A stretch of 64,000 nucleotides of DNA from Flavobacterium sp. UMI-01 (GTDB lineage: Bacteria > Bacteroidota > Bacteroidia > Flavobacteriales > Flavobacteriaceae), in contig NZ_BPLU01000035.1 of the NCBI RefSeq assembly GCF_019656315.1, positions 88,168 through 152,167 on the forward strand, given 5' to 3'. A model generated the notes under the pieces. The model worked only from the letters and a program-made list of their open reading frames with translations. It was not told the origin of the DNA and made no database searches. A program made the position numbers and the translations under genes. Shown here piece after piece: positions 7,844 through 16,087 of the stretch. How positions within the stretch are numbered: position 1 is the stretch's first letter; each line of letters starts with the position of its first letter.

Positions 7844-10470
7844 TTTTTGAAACGAGTAAAAATCAAAAGTAAGCTAATTACTCCTATAAACCCAAAAATA
7901 AGATAAGCATATTGGAATGATTCCTCACCTGCAGCGGGACTACCATAATAGACAAAAGCACTCCAGTAATACGGTGATTTCTTGGTGTTAGAAATGGTTT
8001 TGTCTGCTAAATAATCCAACTTGGCTTGATGATTTGCTTCTAGATACGAGCGGCCTTTTTCGCATAGGTGGTAAAAATAATCCATCCATTTGGAAGTAGT
8101 GAAATCATTTACTTTCCAAAGAGAGAATAGCAAATTTCTTGCTCCCGCAAACTGAAAACCACGGGCCACGCTCATCGCACCTTCGGATTTGTATAATTTG
8201 CCAATACCCGTTTCACAAGCACTCAAAACCACCAAGTCAGGATCAATATGTAGCGGATATAATTCGGAATACAACACCTCTTGGTCATAGAATTTGATGC
8301 TTGCAGCCGTTTCTAAATCACCTGCACTAGCATGTGTGGATAAGTGTAAAATGCTATGACTACTCGCATGGGTTTTAAAATTATCAAATGTGGCCTCTTC
8401 ATTTTCAAAAAAAAGACCGCCAAATGTATTTTTAATCGAAGCCAATTCGTTTTTAGAAAATTCCAGTGCATAATCGGTTTTTTCAAAAACAGGGAAGAGG
8501 CCTAGCACATTTTTTTTGGGCTTTTTATTCTCTATTTCGTTCCAATAAAAAGTTACGGAGTTGTTGTAACCAATGATGAAGTCGTTGACCAAATAATGCA
8601 TTTTTGCAAAATTAGTGGTGGTAGATTCTTGCGTAATCAATGCGTCAAAGGGTAAGAAATTCAGTAACCCATCTGGAATAATTATAAGTTTTTTATAAGC
8701 GGTAGGTTGTGGTATTTGCAAGAGATCGTAAACTTTTTTGGCTTGTTGTTGATAGCCTTTAGGGTTGTCTAAGATGGTATTGGCTTCTTTAAAATAGTAC
8801 AAAAAACGCGTTATTTCCTTTAATATTGTAGTATTTGTAAAGGCTTGTAAGTGAAGGGTGTTGTCTTTAAAAACAAAGCAATACGTTTTTTCGCTTCCTG
8901 AAAAATAATTAAGAAGTAAGGTCTTTTCTTTCTTTAGTTTTTCAAAGAGGAGTGAGATGGTTATTTCTTGATTTTCAGTAGGGGTGGACTGATTTTGCAG
9001 TTTTTTGAGGGAAAGCACCAATTCATTTTGTTTTTCGATAGCATGGTTGATTTTTTCAATAGCAGCTTTTTCTCCTTTTTGCTGTTCTTTAGTGATTTCA
9101 ATGGTCCAATTTTGCAATTGCTCTAAATGTAATTTTTCTTCCCTCGAAGCAGTTTTGTTTTTTTGAAGATAATTTTTTAAAACAGTCGATTTGGTTTTTT
9201 CAGCTAGTTGAAAAGCCTGTTCGATATAGCGCTGTTTTTTTTCTTTTTCAAATAACTCCTTGTAGAGCGCAATGCATTTTTCGGTGCGTAAGCGAACTCG
9301 GTTTTGGTGGAGGATTTTGGAATTCTCCGTAAGGAATAAAGTAGCAAAGGCTTCTTCGATGGGCATTGCCAGTGTATAGGCTTCTAAGGCTTTTTGAGGA
9401 TTGTTTTTAAGACTAAAAATTGCGCCTTGTAAGTCCAATGCGTCTAGTAAAATCGTTTCGGCATATAGGGACTTCGTTTCAGGTAGAATACTATTTTTGT
9501 TGGAATAACTTGGGATTAGCGTTTTGAATACGAGGCTCAGGAGAGTGGTAGCTTCTGTGTATTGGCGCTGTTCAAAACGCAAAACGGCTTCTTCATAATA
9601 CAATTTGGCTATTTGGCGTGGGTCTTGGTTGAGTGTGCTAAAGAAAAATTTTTTAGCTGTATCAAAATAATTGTTGGCTTGGTCAAAGAGCTTCTTTTGA
9701 GTGTAAAGAGCCGCTAAGTTGCGGTAACAATTGGCGAGTGCTTTGTTCTGGTTTTTACTTTTTTGCAACAATTGAATGGCATAGAGATAGGTCGATTCTA
9801 TTTTTTTGAACGAAATTTTCTCGTTGGTAGGGGCAGTAGATTGACCGAGGGCTAACATGTAATTGTTTCCTATGTTGGTGATAATAATTCCTTTTTGTTC
9901 CGGCGTTAATTTTTCAGAATGTAAAGTCTTTTGTAGCAATTCGATGGCCATGTCGGTTTTGCCTGCACTTTGATAAACGTTGGATAAATTAAGTAAGGCA
10001 GCTAGTTTGTGTTTTGAAGCTTCGTCGGATTTTTTGGATTTAGAGGCAAGATAATAATATTGTTTGATGATGTTTTCCGCATTGTCATAATCGCCTTGCA
10101 TGGTGTATAAATTGCCCAATGGCTTTAAGGCGTACTCGATAATGTCATATTGTCCTAATTGATTTTTATGATACGTTTCCCAGGCTTTTTCATAACTGGC
10201 TATTGCTTGCTGGTTGTGTCCTAATTGCATTTCGTAATACCCTTTGTTACAATTTAAAATAACTATAGCCAACAGGGCGTCTTTTGATTTGACGGTTTTA
10301 TTGTTCCAAAATTTACGGTCAAGTTGGGTCAATTCATTGAGTCCTTTTTCTGAGGGTTGAGCCACAAAAGCATCAATAGCATTGTAAATGGAATCCTCTA
10401 AACGGATTGCGGATTGACCGAATGCAATTAGTGTTGAAAAGAGGATAAGTATGAAATGTTTTGTATTCAT
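7795..10470 (-). CDS. TPR-CHAT protein (caspase/separase-like peptidase), membrane-anchored
   Basis: The order is: signal peptide (FILILFSTLIAFGQ), a long array of TPR-type helical repeats (about residues 60-440), a coiled-coil-like charged stretch (about 440-500), a CHAT caspase-like domain (about 520-850), and a C-terminal membrane helix (YLIFGFIGVISLLLIF) followed by basic residues. The catalytic dyad is visible as HLSTHAS (His near 708) and LSACETG (Cys near 752). CHAT proteins are predicted or shown cysteine peptidases, and TPRs bind partners or substrates. The signal peptide and C-terminal basic tail imply that the TPR and CHAT parts face the periplasm. It overlaps the downstream retropepsin gene. 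It is probably part of the ECF sigma envelope locus. Confidence 0.88.
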   Translation of the reverse strand: MNTKHFILILFSTLIAFGQSAIRLEDSIYNAIDAFVAQPSEKGLNELTQLDRKFWNNKTVKSKDALLAIVILNCNKGYYEMQLGHNQQAIASYEKAWETYHKNQLGQYDIIEYALKPLGNLYTMQGDYDNAENIIKQYYYLASKSKKSDEASKHKLAALLNLSNVYQSAGKTDMAIELLQKTLHSEKLTPEQKGIIITNIGNNYMLALGQSTAPTNEKISFKKIESTYLYAIQLLQKSKNQNKALANCYRNLAALYTQKKLFDQANNYFDTAKKFFFSTLNQDPRQIAKLYYEEAVLRFEQRQYTEATTLLSLVFKTLIPSYSNKNSILPETKSLYAETILLDALDLQGAIFSLKNNPQKALEAYTLAMPIEEAFATLFLTENSKILHQNRVRLRTEKCIALYKELFEKEKKQRYIEQAFQLAEKTKSTVLKNYLQKNKTASREEKLHLEQLQNWTIEITKEQQKGEKAAIEKINHAIEKQNELVLSLKKLQNQSTPTENQEITISLLFEKLKKEKTLLLNYFSGSEKTYCFVFKDNTLHLQAFTNTTILKEITRFLYYFKEANTILDNPKGYQQQAKKVYDLLQIPQPTAYKKLIIIPDGLLNFLPFDALITQESTTTNFAKMHYLVNDFIIGYNNSVTFYWNEIENKKPKKNVLGLFPVFEKTDYALEFSKNELASIKNTFGGLFFENEEATFDNFKTHASSHSILHLSTHASAGDLETAASIKFYDQEVLYSELYPLHIDPDLVVLSACETGIGKLYKSEGAMSVARGFQFAGARNLLFSLWKVNDFTTSKWMDYFYHLCEKGRSYLEANHQAKLDYLADKTISNTKKSPYYWSAFVYYGSPAAGEESFQYAYLIFGFIGVISLLLIFTRFKKWKNYRKSSKRKNIKK

Positions 10471-10683
10471 ATTTTTAGTTTAACTACAAAAGAATGCAGG
10501 CGCTTTTAAAGTTACAAAAGAAAACTTTGCTAAAAACTTTTTCATCTACGATCATACTAAAATTTTCATTTTAGTTGTTTTTTATTGTTATAAAGATTTT
10601 TATTGGTTAATGCCTTGATAATATTCGTGACTTATTTCTTTATGACTTTTGTGGTTTTTTAGGTTTAAAAAAGAGTTATAAAA

Positions 10684-12630
10684 TTAAAACTTCCATATTC
10701 CGTAAAACTGGAAATAATTGAAGTTTTCTTTGAAATTCATCACATATCGCGCTCCTAAACTGGGACCTATACGGGCGACACCAAAGGTAAGGTCGAAGAG
10801 AAGCCCTGACTTAAAATTAGTAAAACTTTTTGTGGTTGCTGAGGTTTCTTCCTTGGAAGCAACGGGGACAGTAGGTTTATCAGGGTCAAGTAATTCAGTT
10901 AGCGTTGTTTGGCTTTGTTTTTCGGAGGCATCGATATTGGCTTGAATTCCCGCTCCTACACCAATAAAATTATTAATGTTGTACCGAATCAGTAACGGAA
11001 TTTCGTTGTTGAAACTGGTGTTTTCTGTGGTGGTTGTTGTACGTTGTAGTTGGCGAACACCATTAGAATTCTGAATGAACTCTTCGGATGTGGATTTCGC
11101 CGATTGGTATTTGTGGAGGCTATTGATTAATTCTGCTTGCCAATAGAATCGATAGGATTTGAAAGGCGATAGGGTTGCTCCTGCAAAATAACTGGTAGAA
11201 TTGTTCAGGCTAGGATAGTAATTGTAACCAGCTTTTGCTCCTATGGAAATTCCAGGAAGGAAACGTGTGGTGGCATAATTGGTCAGAATGGGTTCGTTTT
11301 TATCAAAAAAGATAGCCGTTCTGCTTCGGGTATTTATTTTGTGAAAGTCTTTGTTGAATTTCATCGAATATTTTACAAATCCTTTGGTACTGTCTTTTTC
11401 ATGTACATTTTTTTGATTGCTACCCGGGAGATAAATGTTTTTGAAAGTGAAGAAGATTTGTTTTTGTTTGATGATCGTGTCCAAGCAACTGGTTGTGGGA
11501 ACTTCGTTTTTAGGGCAAATAGGGCATTTAGGATACATATCCTCAATTTGAAACGTTTTTTTGTCAAACATATCAGGAATGTCGGTTTCCAGTCGAATCA
11601 TACGTGCTGGCCCTTCGCCATTGTTTTGAAAACGGGTTTTGAATGCCACTCTTTTAAAACGAACCAAACGGTAATTCATAAAACTTCCATTGGAGCCCAT
11701 TTTGTTTGGGTCATGCGAGGTGACAATTTCCATTTCAAGGGTTTTTACTTTATGGTTTTTGTAGTTTCTATTGGGAACAAATACCCCCCGCATGGTTACG
11801 GTAGCGCTAGTGTCCTTGAGCATTTCAGGGGTGGTTTTGAAAGTATAAAATACATTTCGAGCTTCATTAGGATTCATATCGTCCATTTCTAAAATACTTA
11901 CTTGGTGGTAGTCTTTTTTAGCAATGGCGAGTGTGGTTTCTAAATCGGTTTCATCGCTAGTGTTCCGTTGTTTTAGAATGGGTTTGGCATCATTGGAAAC
12001 CAAAAAACGATTGTTGTCGTTAAGCTCTTGGGCAACTGCAAAGGTGTTTTCTTTTACCTCTCTTTCCCCTGAATGGGAACGGAAATCTACGAGTTCAAAG
12101 TTGCGATGTTTGAATTGAGTTTCATTATAAAAAAGGTACAATTTGCCATTAGAGACATAATTTTCGGTGTTTTGATAGCTGAGAATAACCACCATTTCTT
12201 GCTCGGGGATGGGGTCGCAGTTTTTTTGAAGTGTAAAACCACTCGGGTCGGTTAAGGTGGCGATGGTAGTATTGGCAGGAGTGGTAAGGTCATTTACAAC
12301 CACTTTTTTAGGGCGTGTTGTGGGAGGTTTTCCGTTGTCGTAATTGTTAGTAACTGCCAGGCGAGCGTTGTAGGTACCTTTGTTTTTATAAACATGTTTG
12401 GGTTCTGCCTCTTTGCTGTAAGAACCATCGCCCATTTCCCATAAATAGGAAAAACTAGGTTTGGGAGCACCAGCAATCGGAATTAATGGGGGCAGTTCTG
12501 GCTTGAAATTGACTTGGTTCCCTGTTTGGATATAGCCTATGATGGCTCTACGGGTGATAGTATCCTTTACTTTGGTTTGTGAAAAGGATAATATAGAGAA
12601 TAGGAAAATGAGTCGAAACAATATTTTCAT
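10684..12630 (-). CDS. PKD-domain outer-membrane protein with C-terminal barrel-like region
   Basis: From the ATG at 12630 the protein begins directly with a signal peptide (ILFRLIFLFSILSFSQ). A PKD-type immunoglobulin-like domain follows near residues 35-110 (SYLWEMGDGSYSKEAEPKHVY). The central region has an SHDPN motif, seen in flavobacterial repeat proteins of unknown role, and a CPICPKNE cysteine pair. The last 170 residues are amphipathic strands ending in FQFYGIWKF, as in outer-membrane barrels. A start at 12687 would overlap the hairpin at 12669, so I rejected it. It lies between a lipoprotein gene and the TPR-CHAT gene on one strand and is probably an envelope structural or sensing component. 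No enzymatic motif is seen. Confidence 0.75.
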   Translation of the reverse strand: MKILFRLIFLFSILSFSQTKVKDTITRRAIIGYIQTGNQVNFKPELPPLIPIAGAPKPSFSYLWEMGDGSYSKEAEPKHVYKNKGTYNARLAVTNNYDNGKPPTTRPKKVVVNDLTTPANTTIATLTDPSGFTLQKNCDPIPEQEMVVILSYQNTENYVSNGKLYLFYNETQFKHRNFELVDFRSHSGEREVKENTFAVAQELNDNNRFLVSNDAKPILKQRNTSDETDLETTLAIAKKDYHQVSILEMDDMNPNEARNVFYTFKTTPEMLKDTSATVTMRGVFVPNRNYKNHKVKTLEMEIVTSHDPNKMGSNGSFMNYRLVRFKRVAFKTRFQNNGEGPARMIRLETDIPDMFDKKTFQIEDMYPKCPICPKNEVPTTSCLDTIIKQKQIFFTFKNIYLPGSNQKNVHEKDSTKGFVKYSMKFNKDFHKINTRSRTAIFFDKNEPILTNYATTRFLPGISIGAKAGYNYYPSLNNSTSYFAGATLSPFKSYRFYWQAELINSLHKYQSAKSTSEEFIQNSNGVRQLQRTTTTTENTSFNNEIPLLIRYNINNFIGVGAGIQANIDASEKQSQTTLTELLDPDKPTVPVASKEETSATTKSFTNFKSGLLFDLTFGVARIGPSLGARYVMNFKENFNYFQFYGIWKF

Positions 12631-12668
12631 AATCAATAGGTTTGGGTTAGGTTTTATAAAAATAGCAA

Positions 12669-12693
12669 AAAGCGGTGATTGCTTCACCGCTTT
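12669..12693 (-). terminator. Hairpin terminator or attenuator
   Basis: The stem AAAGCGGTGA / TCACCGCTTT with a 5-nt loop is followed by a T-rich run on the minus strand. It sits between the lipoprotein gene ending at 12717 and the PKD gene starting at 12630, so it may separate or attenuate their transcripts. Confidence 0.7.
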
Positions 12694-12716
12694 AATTTAA
12701 AAATCTATTTTAGGTA

Positions 12717-13736
12717 TTATTGAATAGCGTTGATGGCCGCTACTAATTGTGCTTCGGTTCCTACTGTAGTTTCTCCGATTGTGAACTGGAAAACATCATT
12801 AGCTTGTATGGTTACCCCTTTGATAGCGTATCTCCATTGTCCATTTTCTTCAGTGACAAAGATGATGTGACAGGCTAGTCCTACTGGAATTTGTCCATAA
12901 TGCTCACTAAACAAACCTGCATTGGTGAAAGTGTCAAGTTTGGCTAAAGCATTGGTTCCTTCACCATCATATGATAAATAAATGGCACTATTTGTATTGT
13001 CATAACCCGTAGGAGCTCCAACTAAGATCGTTGTTTTAGGTCTAGGGTCACTATAAAATTTGTCCACATTGGTCCAGCCAAAGTTTCCAAAAGACACATA
13101 GTAGCTGTTTTGTCCTGCTTCAACGCCTCCTTTTCCATTAGTTCCTGCAGCATCACGAGCATCAGCCCAAGCTAAGTTGCCTTCGTTATCAATGATTCCA
13201 GTCCATAAAGTCATGGCATTGTCAACACCATTGGTTAAGGCGGCAGGTACTTTTAAATTAATGTTGCAAGTAGGGACAAGATCCACACCACCTTGGGTAG
13301 CATTGATATAAAATTCTCCACCAGAGATTAGTAAGGCACGATCACCATTTGGCATGATTCCCATAGTAGGTTTATTGGTTACAAGCATGGTACCTTTGTC
13401 GAAAAGTTCCACATATTCTATGTCAATGGCACCAGTTACTGGACTTCCGTTTTTAGTCAAACAGTTGCCGTTAAGGGTGATGACAACACCATTTGCTGAA
13501 GTGAGCGTGATAACTCCTGCTCCTGCTGTAGCGGTAAATTTTTGGGTTTGCCCTTCAAGTGCAGCTTCACGTACGGCTGAAAATTCGGCAGCAGAGGCTG
13601 GTGTTATAGGGTGGTCGTTGTTATCACAACTGATAAAGGCTCCTGCGGTTAAGAATAAAAGTGCGATGTTTTTAAGATTTGATTTGCTTACAAATTTAAA
13701 ATTGGTTTTTTGGTTTGCGTGAATCGTTGTTTTCAT
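12717..13736 (-). CDS. Hypothetical lipoprotein under the GGGGTAACAA promoter, 339 aa
   Basis: A long N-region is followed by a lipoprotein signal (IALLFLTAGAFISC, then DNNDH), so it is a lipid-anchored envelope protein. The mature part is beta-rich. Its first half (near residue 70-160) resembles extracellular beta-sandwich domains (ITLNGNCLTKNGSPVTGAID). I do not recognise the family and see no catalytic motif. A strong copy of the locus promoter lies 40 nt upstream of the start. It is likely one of the main outputs of the adjacent ECF sigma factor. Confidence 0.75.
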   Translation of the reverse strand: MKTTIHANQKTNFKFVSKSNLKNIALLFLTAGAFISCDNNDHPITPASAAEFSAVREAALEGQTQKFTATAGAGVITLTSANGVVITLNGNCLTKNGSPVTGAIDIEYVELFDKGTMLVTNKPTMGIMPNGDRALLISGGEFYINATQGGVDLVPTCNINLKVPAALTNGVDNAMTLWTGIIDNEGNLAWADARDAAGTNGKGGVEAGQNSYYVSFGNFGWTNVDKFYSDPRPKTTILVGAPTGYDNTNSAIYLSYDGEGTNALAKLDTFTNAGLFSEHYGQIPVGLACHIIFVTEENGQWRYAIKGVTIQANDVFQFTIGETTVGTEAQLVAAINAIQ

Positions 13737-13775
13737 GATTTCTAATTTTTTAAAATGATTTGTATCTTCTTTTGT

Positions 13776-13807
13776 TTATATCCCTTAGGAGGGAAAATTG
13801 TTACCCC
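13776..13807 (-). promoter_or_regulatory. Putative ECF promoter, copy 1
   Basis: On the minus strand this reads GGGGTAACAA, 14 nt, GGATATAA, 40 nt ahead of the ATG at 13736. The same two blocks with the same 14-nt gap occur at 14293-14324. This gives a -35/-10 layout typical of ECF sigma factors, and an ECF gene lies next door. Confidence 0.7.
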
Positions 13808-13823
13808 TTTTTTTTGATTTTTT

Positions 13824-14261
13824 TTAATAATTTATGCTTTGTATGATTTTGTAATTAAGAACATCGCCTTTACCAATCAATTCAATCATTTTTTTGGCTT
13901 GCTGTTCAGAGTTTGAAAAACCTTTAGCGTGTCCTGAACTTGTTTGAGCTTCCCAGAAATACAATTTCCCATTAGCTCCTTTTTCTTGATTTTTAATTTG
14001 GTAGTAACTTTCAATCTTTTTTTCAAGGATTACTTCGTTGTGGGTTACTAGGGCAATCATTTTGTGGGCATCGGCCAGTGAATGGGCTGTTCCTGAATAA
14101 TTTTGCTGTGTGGTTTTGACAGTCCATTCAAAGGTTTCAATGATTGCATCTCTTGAAACAATTGGGGTAGTTTCAAATTCATTTGAAAATGAGGTTGCTT
14201 GTGTTGTATGATTTGAAAAGAATAAAGCAACAATGGCTAATGTTAAAATTGACTTTTTCAT
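13824..14261 (-). CDS. Small secreted protein under the GGGGTAACAA promoter, 145 aa
   Basis: A clean signal peptide (ILTLAIVALFFSNHTTQA) is followed by a 120-residue mature domain. It has a strand-helix pattern, with EWTVKTTQQNYSGTA, SLADAHKMIALVTHNEV and a similar second unit including GFSNSEQQAKKMIELIGKGD. The two units may be an internal duplication (strand, then helix starting S-x-A/E-x-A). No Cys, catalytic or binding motif is obvious. The promoter copy 32 nt upstream of the start is the best match to the shared promoter in this locus. Family not recognised. Confidence 0.75.
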   Translation of the reverse strand: MKKSILTLAIVALFFSNHTTQATSFSNEFETTPIVSRDAIIETFEWTVKTTQQNYSGTAHSLADAHKMIALVTHNEVILEKKIESYYQIKNQEKGANGKLYFWEAQTSSGHAKGFSNSEQQAKKMIELIGKGDVLNYKIIQSINY

Positions 14262-14292
14262 GATTTCTAATTTTTAGTGTTATTGTTTTTTG

Positions 14293-14324
14293 TTATATCC
14301 GTTGGGTTGTGAAATTGTTACCCC
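14293..14324 (-). promoter_or_regulatory. Putative ECF promoter, copy 2
   Basis: The minus strand reads GGGGTAACAA, 14 nt, GGATATAA, ending 32 nt before the ATG at 14261. It is identical to copy 1 in both blocks and in the gap, while the spacer bases differ. This pattern supports selection on the two blocks rather than a recent duplication. Confidence 0.7.
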
Positions 14325-14362
14325 TTATTTTTATTTTTTTTGAAAACTTTTTTCATGATGTG

Positions 14363-14431
14363 TTATCGGGTGATGATTTTCCAAAGGGTGTAGCTAAAAA
14401 AGCGTTTGATTCTTTTGTAATATCTTTTCAT
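14363..14431 (-). CDS. Candidate micro-ORF for a 22-residue cationic peptide
   Basis: Too short for ordinary ORF cut-offs. The ATG at 14431 opens 22 codons before TAA. The peptide starts MKRYYKRIKRFF and ends KIITR, with eight Lys/Arg, no acidic residue and six aromatic residues. It has the composition of a membrane-active or membrane-bound amphipathic helix. It lies 31 nt downstream of promoter copy 3, close to the 32 nt and 40 nt leaders of copies 2 and 1. That placement is the main argument for it. The reading frame itself could be chance in AT-rich DNA. Confidence 0.4.
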   Translation of the reverse strand: MKRYYKRIKRFFSYTLWKIITR

Positions 14432-14461
14432 CTTTCAAAAATTTAAATAGCGTTTATAGGG

Positions 14462-14493
14462 ATATATACAGGAGGGATTTATATTGTTACCCC
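14462..14493 (-). promoter_or_regulatory. Putative ECF promoter, copy 3 (weaker -10)
   Basis: The minus strand reads GGGGTAACAA, 14 nt, GTATATAT. The first block is identical to copies 1 and 2 and the gap is the same; the second block matches at 6 of 8 bases. It points away from the sigma gene, toward the 22-codon ORF at 14431. Confidence 0.55.
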
Positions 14494-14549
14494 TTTATTT
14501 CAAAAATATTTGAGATTCTTTTTTTACATTAGCAGTTAAAATAGTTGCT

Positions 14550-15128
14550 ATGAACACATTAGTACCACATCCGGACCAGATGTATATTGAAGGATTGGCT
14601 TCGAATAATTCGGGGGTAATTCAATCTATCTATAAAAAATTTGTTCCCAAGGTGATTCATTACATCCGAAATAATTCTGGAAACGAAGACCAAGCACAAG
14701 ACGTGGTACAAGAAGTGTTGGTGGTGTTGTTTGATCAGGCCAAGGCTAATAAATTAGTGCTGACTTGTCCGTTTGATGCCTACTTTTTTTTGTTATGCAA
14801 AAGAAAATGGTTGAATGAGTTGAAAAAAACAGCGAATAGAGGGGTAACAATTGCGGATGGTTTTGCATCTATAAATGAATCCGCTGATGAAATGGTTGCG
14901 CAAACCGAATCTTTTGAGGAAAAACAACAACTCTTTGATGCTATGTTTCAAAAACTAGGCGAAAAATGCCAAGAAGTACTCAAGTGGAGTTTTACTTTAA
15001 AATCGATGGAAGAGGTTGCCGAAAAGTTAGGGGTGACCTATGGTTATGTTCGAAAGAAAAAATCGTTGTGTACGGGACAATTAACGCAATGGATTCAAGA
15101 ATCAAGTCAGTATCAAAAATTAAAATAA
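14550..15128 (+). CDS. ECF-type sigma-70 family RNA polymerase sigma factor
   Basis: At 192 aa it has the two-domain size of ECF sigma factors. Region 2 is visible around residues 20-85 (EDQAQDVVQEVLVVLFDQA), the core-polymerase and -10 contact region. Region 4 with its helix-turn-helix is near 135-185 (MEEVAEKLGVTYGYVRKKK), which reads the -35 block. It is followed after 7 nt by a membrane TPR protein that probably acts as its anti-sigma factor, and is divergent from the secreted-protein genes it likely controls. It begins after a spacer that also carries a leftward promoter copy. Confidence 0.93.
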   Translation: MNTLVPHPDQMYIEGLASNNSGVIQSIYKKFVPKVIHYIRNNSGNEDQAQDVVQEVLVVLFDQAKANKLVLTCPFDAYFFLLCKRKWLNELKKTANRGVTIADGFASINESADEMVAQTESFEEKQQLFDAMFQKLGEKCQEVLKWSFTLKSMEEVAEKLGVTYGYVRKKKSLCTGQLTQWIQESSQYQKLK

Positions 15129-15135
15129 GTACGCC

Positions 15136-15864
15136 ATGAACGAGGAACGCTATATCATATTTGATCAATATTTGCAAGGAGAGCTTTCGGATGTTGATAA
15201 AAAAGCTTTTGAAAAAGAATTGCAAACCGATGCTGAATTGGCAATGGCTTTTGAGAATTTTAAAGAAGTTAATTTTCAATTGGAACAAAAATTTGGCATT
15301 GCAGCTGAGCGAAAAGCTTTTCAGGAAAATTTGACACAATTGGCCAAAAAGACCATCAAAAAGAAAAAATCCAAAATTAGAACCTTAAAGCCTTGGTATT
15401 ATTCGGTTGCGGCTTCTGTGACGATTTTGCTAGGAGCTTGGTTTTTTCTGCAACAATCAAAACCGGTTTTTGAAGATTACAACCAATATGAAAACGCTTA
15501 TTTTACTGAGAGAAGCGAGGAGTTGAGTGTGAATTTGAAAATGGCACAAGACGCTTTTAATGATAAAGATTATGCAGTAGCCTTGCCACAATTTGAAATG
15601 ATTGTTAAGGAAAACGCAACACCTGAAATCGAATTGTACTATGGTATTTCGTTGATGGAAATGAATCGTTTGAAAGAAGCTGAAGTCGTTTTTAAAGGGA
15701 TACAATCAGGAACTTCGATTTATAAAAACAAATCCACTTGGAATCTAGCCTTGTTGAAATTAAAACAAAAAGACTATGATGCTTGTGAAGCCATATTGAA
15801 AACCATTCCAATGGATTATGAGGGGTATGATAAGGTAGAAGAATTGTTGGGTAAACTGGATTAA
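15136..15864 (+). CDS. Probable anti-sigma factor with membrane helix and periplasmic TPR domain
   Basis: The N-terminal 80 residues are helical and acidic-basic (FDQYLQGELSDVDKKAFEKEL), like the cytosolic sigma-binding part of Bacteroidota anti-sigma factors, but without a zinc-binding His/Cys motif. One transmembrane helix follows (about 86-106, YYSVAASVTILLGAWFFL). The outer part (about 130-242) carries TPR-like repeats (DKDYAVALPQFEMIV, NRLKEAEVVFKGI). This layout suggests that a periplasmic TPR sensor releases the sigma factor encoded 7 nt upstream. The neighbouring TPR-CHAT protein also has periplasmic TPRs, so a direct contact is conceivable. The anti-sigma role is inferred from position and topology. 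Confidence 0.75.
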   Translation: MNEERYIIFDQYLQGELSDVDKKAFEKELQTDAELAMAFENFKEVNFQLEQKFGIAAERKAFQENLTQLAKKTIKKKKSKIRTLKPWYYSVAASVTILLGAWFFLQQSKPVFEDYNQYENAYFTERSEELSVNLKMAQDAFNDKDYAVALPQFEMIVKENATPEIELYYGISLMEMNRLKEAEVVFKGIQSGTSIYKNKSTWNLALLKLKQKDYDACEAILKTIPMDYEGYDKVEELLGKLD

Positions 15865-15884
15865 GCAAAAAGTTTAATTAATAC

Positions 15885-15924
15885 ATCGCAAAGACTTTTC
15901 TTAAGGCTTTGCGATTTTTTTTTC
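15885..15924 (+). terminator. Terminator of the sigma/anti-sigma operon
   Basis: The stem ATCGCAAAG / CTTTGCGAT is followed by a run of eight or more T, 20 nt after the stop at 15864. Confidence 0.8.
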
Positions 15925-15956
15925 GTTTCTAGTAAAAACAGGTGAATGTATGTTTG

Positions 15957-15998
15957 GCCACGAATTCACGAATTAAATCAAAAATTCGTGAATTAGTG
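15957..15998. repeat. Palindromic AATTCACGAATT hairpin element
   Basis: A 12-bp perfect inverted repeat (AATTCACGAATT with AATTCGTGAATT, 8-nt loop) lies in the spacer before tatD, flanked by GGCCACG and AGTGAC. No second copy is visible here. From memory, similar elements recur in Bacteroidota genomes. Confidence 0.5.
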
Positions 15999-16041
15999 AC
16001 TTTTTAAATGGAAAGATAATCACCACTTATAATTTCAATTT

Positions 16042-16070
16042 TTGTGGCTATTATAATTCTTGTAATTTTG
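16042..16070 (+). promoter_or_regulatory. Bacteroidota consensus promoter of the tatD operon
   Basis: TTG, 18 nt, TAATTTTG is a near-perfect match to the TTG-N19-TAnnTTTG housekeeping promoter of Bacteroidota. It ends 17 nt before the TTG start codon at 16088, so the leader is very short. Confidence 0.7.
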
Positions 16071-16087
16071 CAGTCTAAATAAACACC

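Noticed and set aside
14841..14850. GGGGTAACAA inside the ECF sigma gene, on the plus strand
   Set aside because: The downstream block after 14 nt (GCATCTAT) does not match GGATATAA and no gene start follows at 30-40 nt, so it looks like chance in coding sequence.
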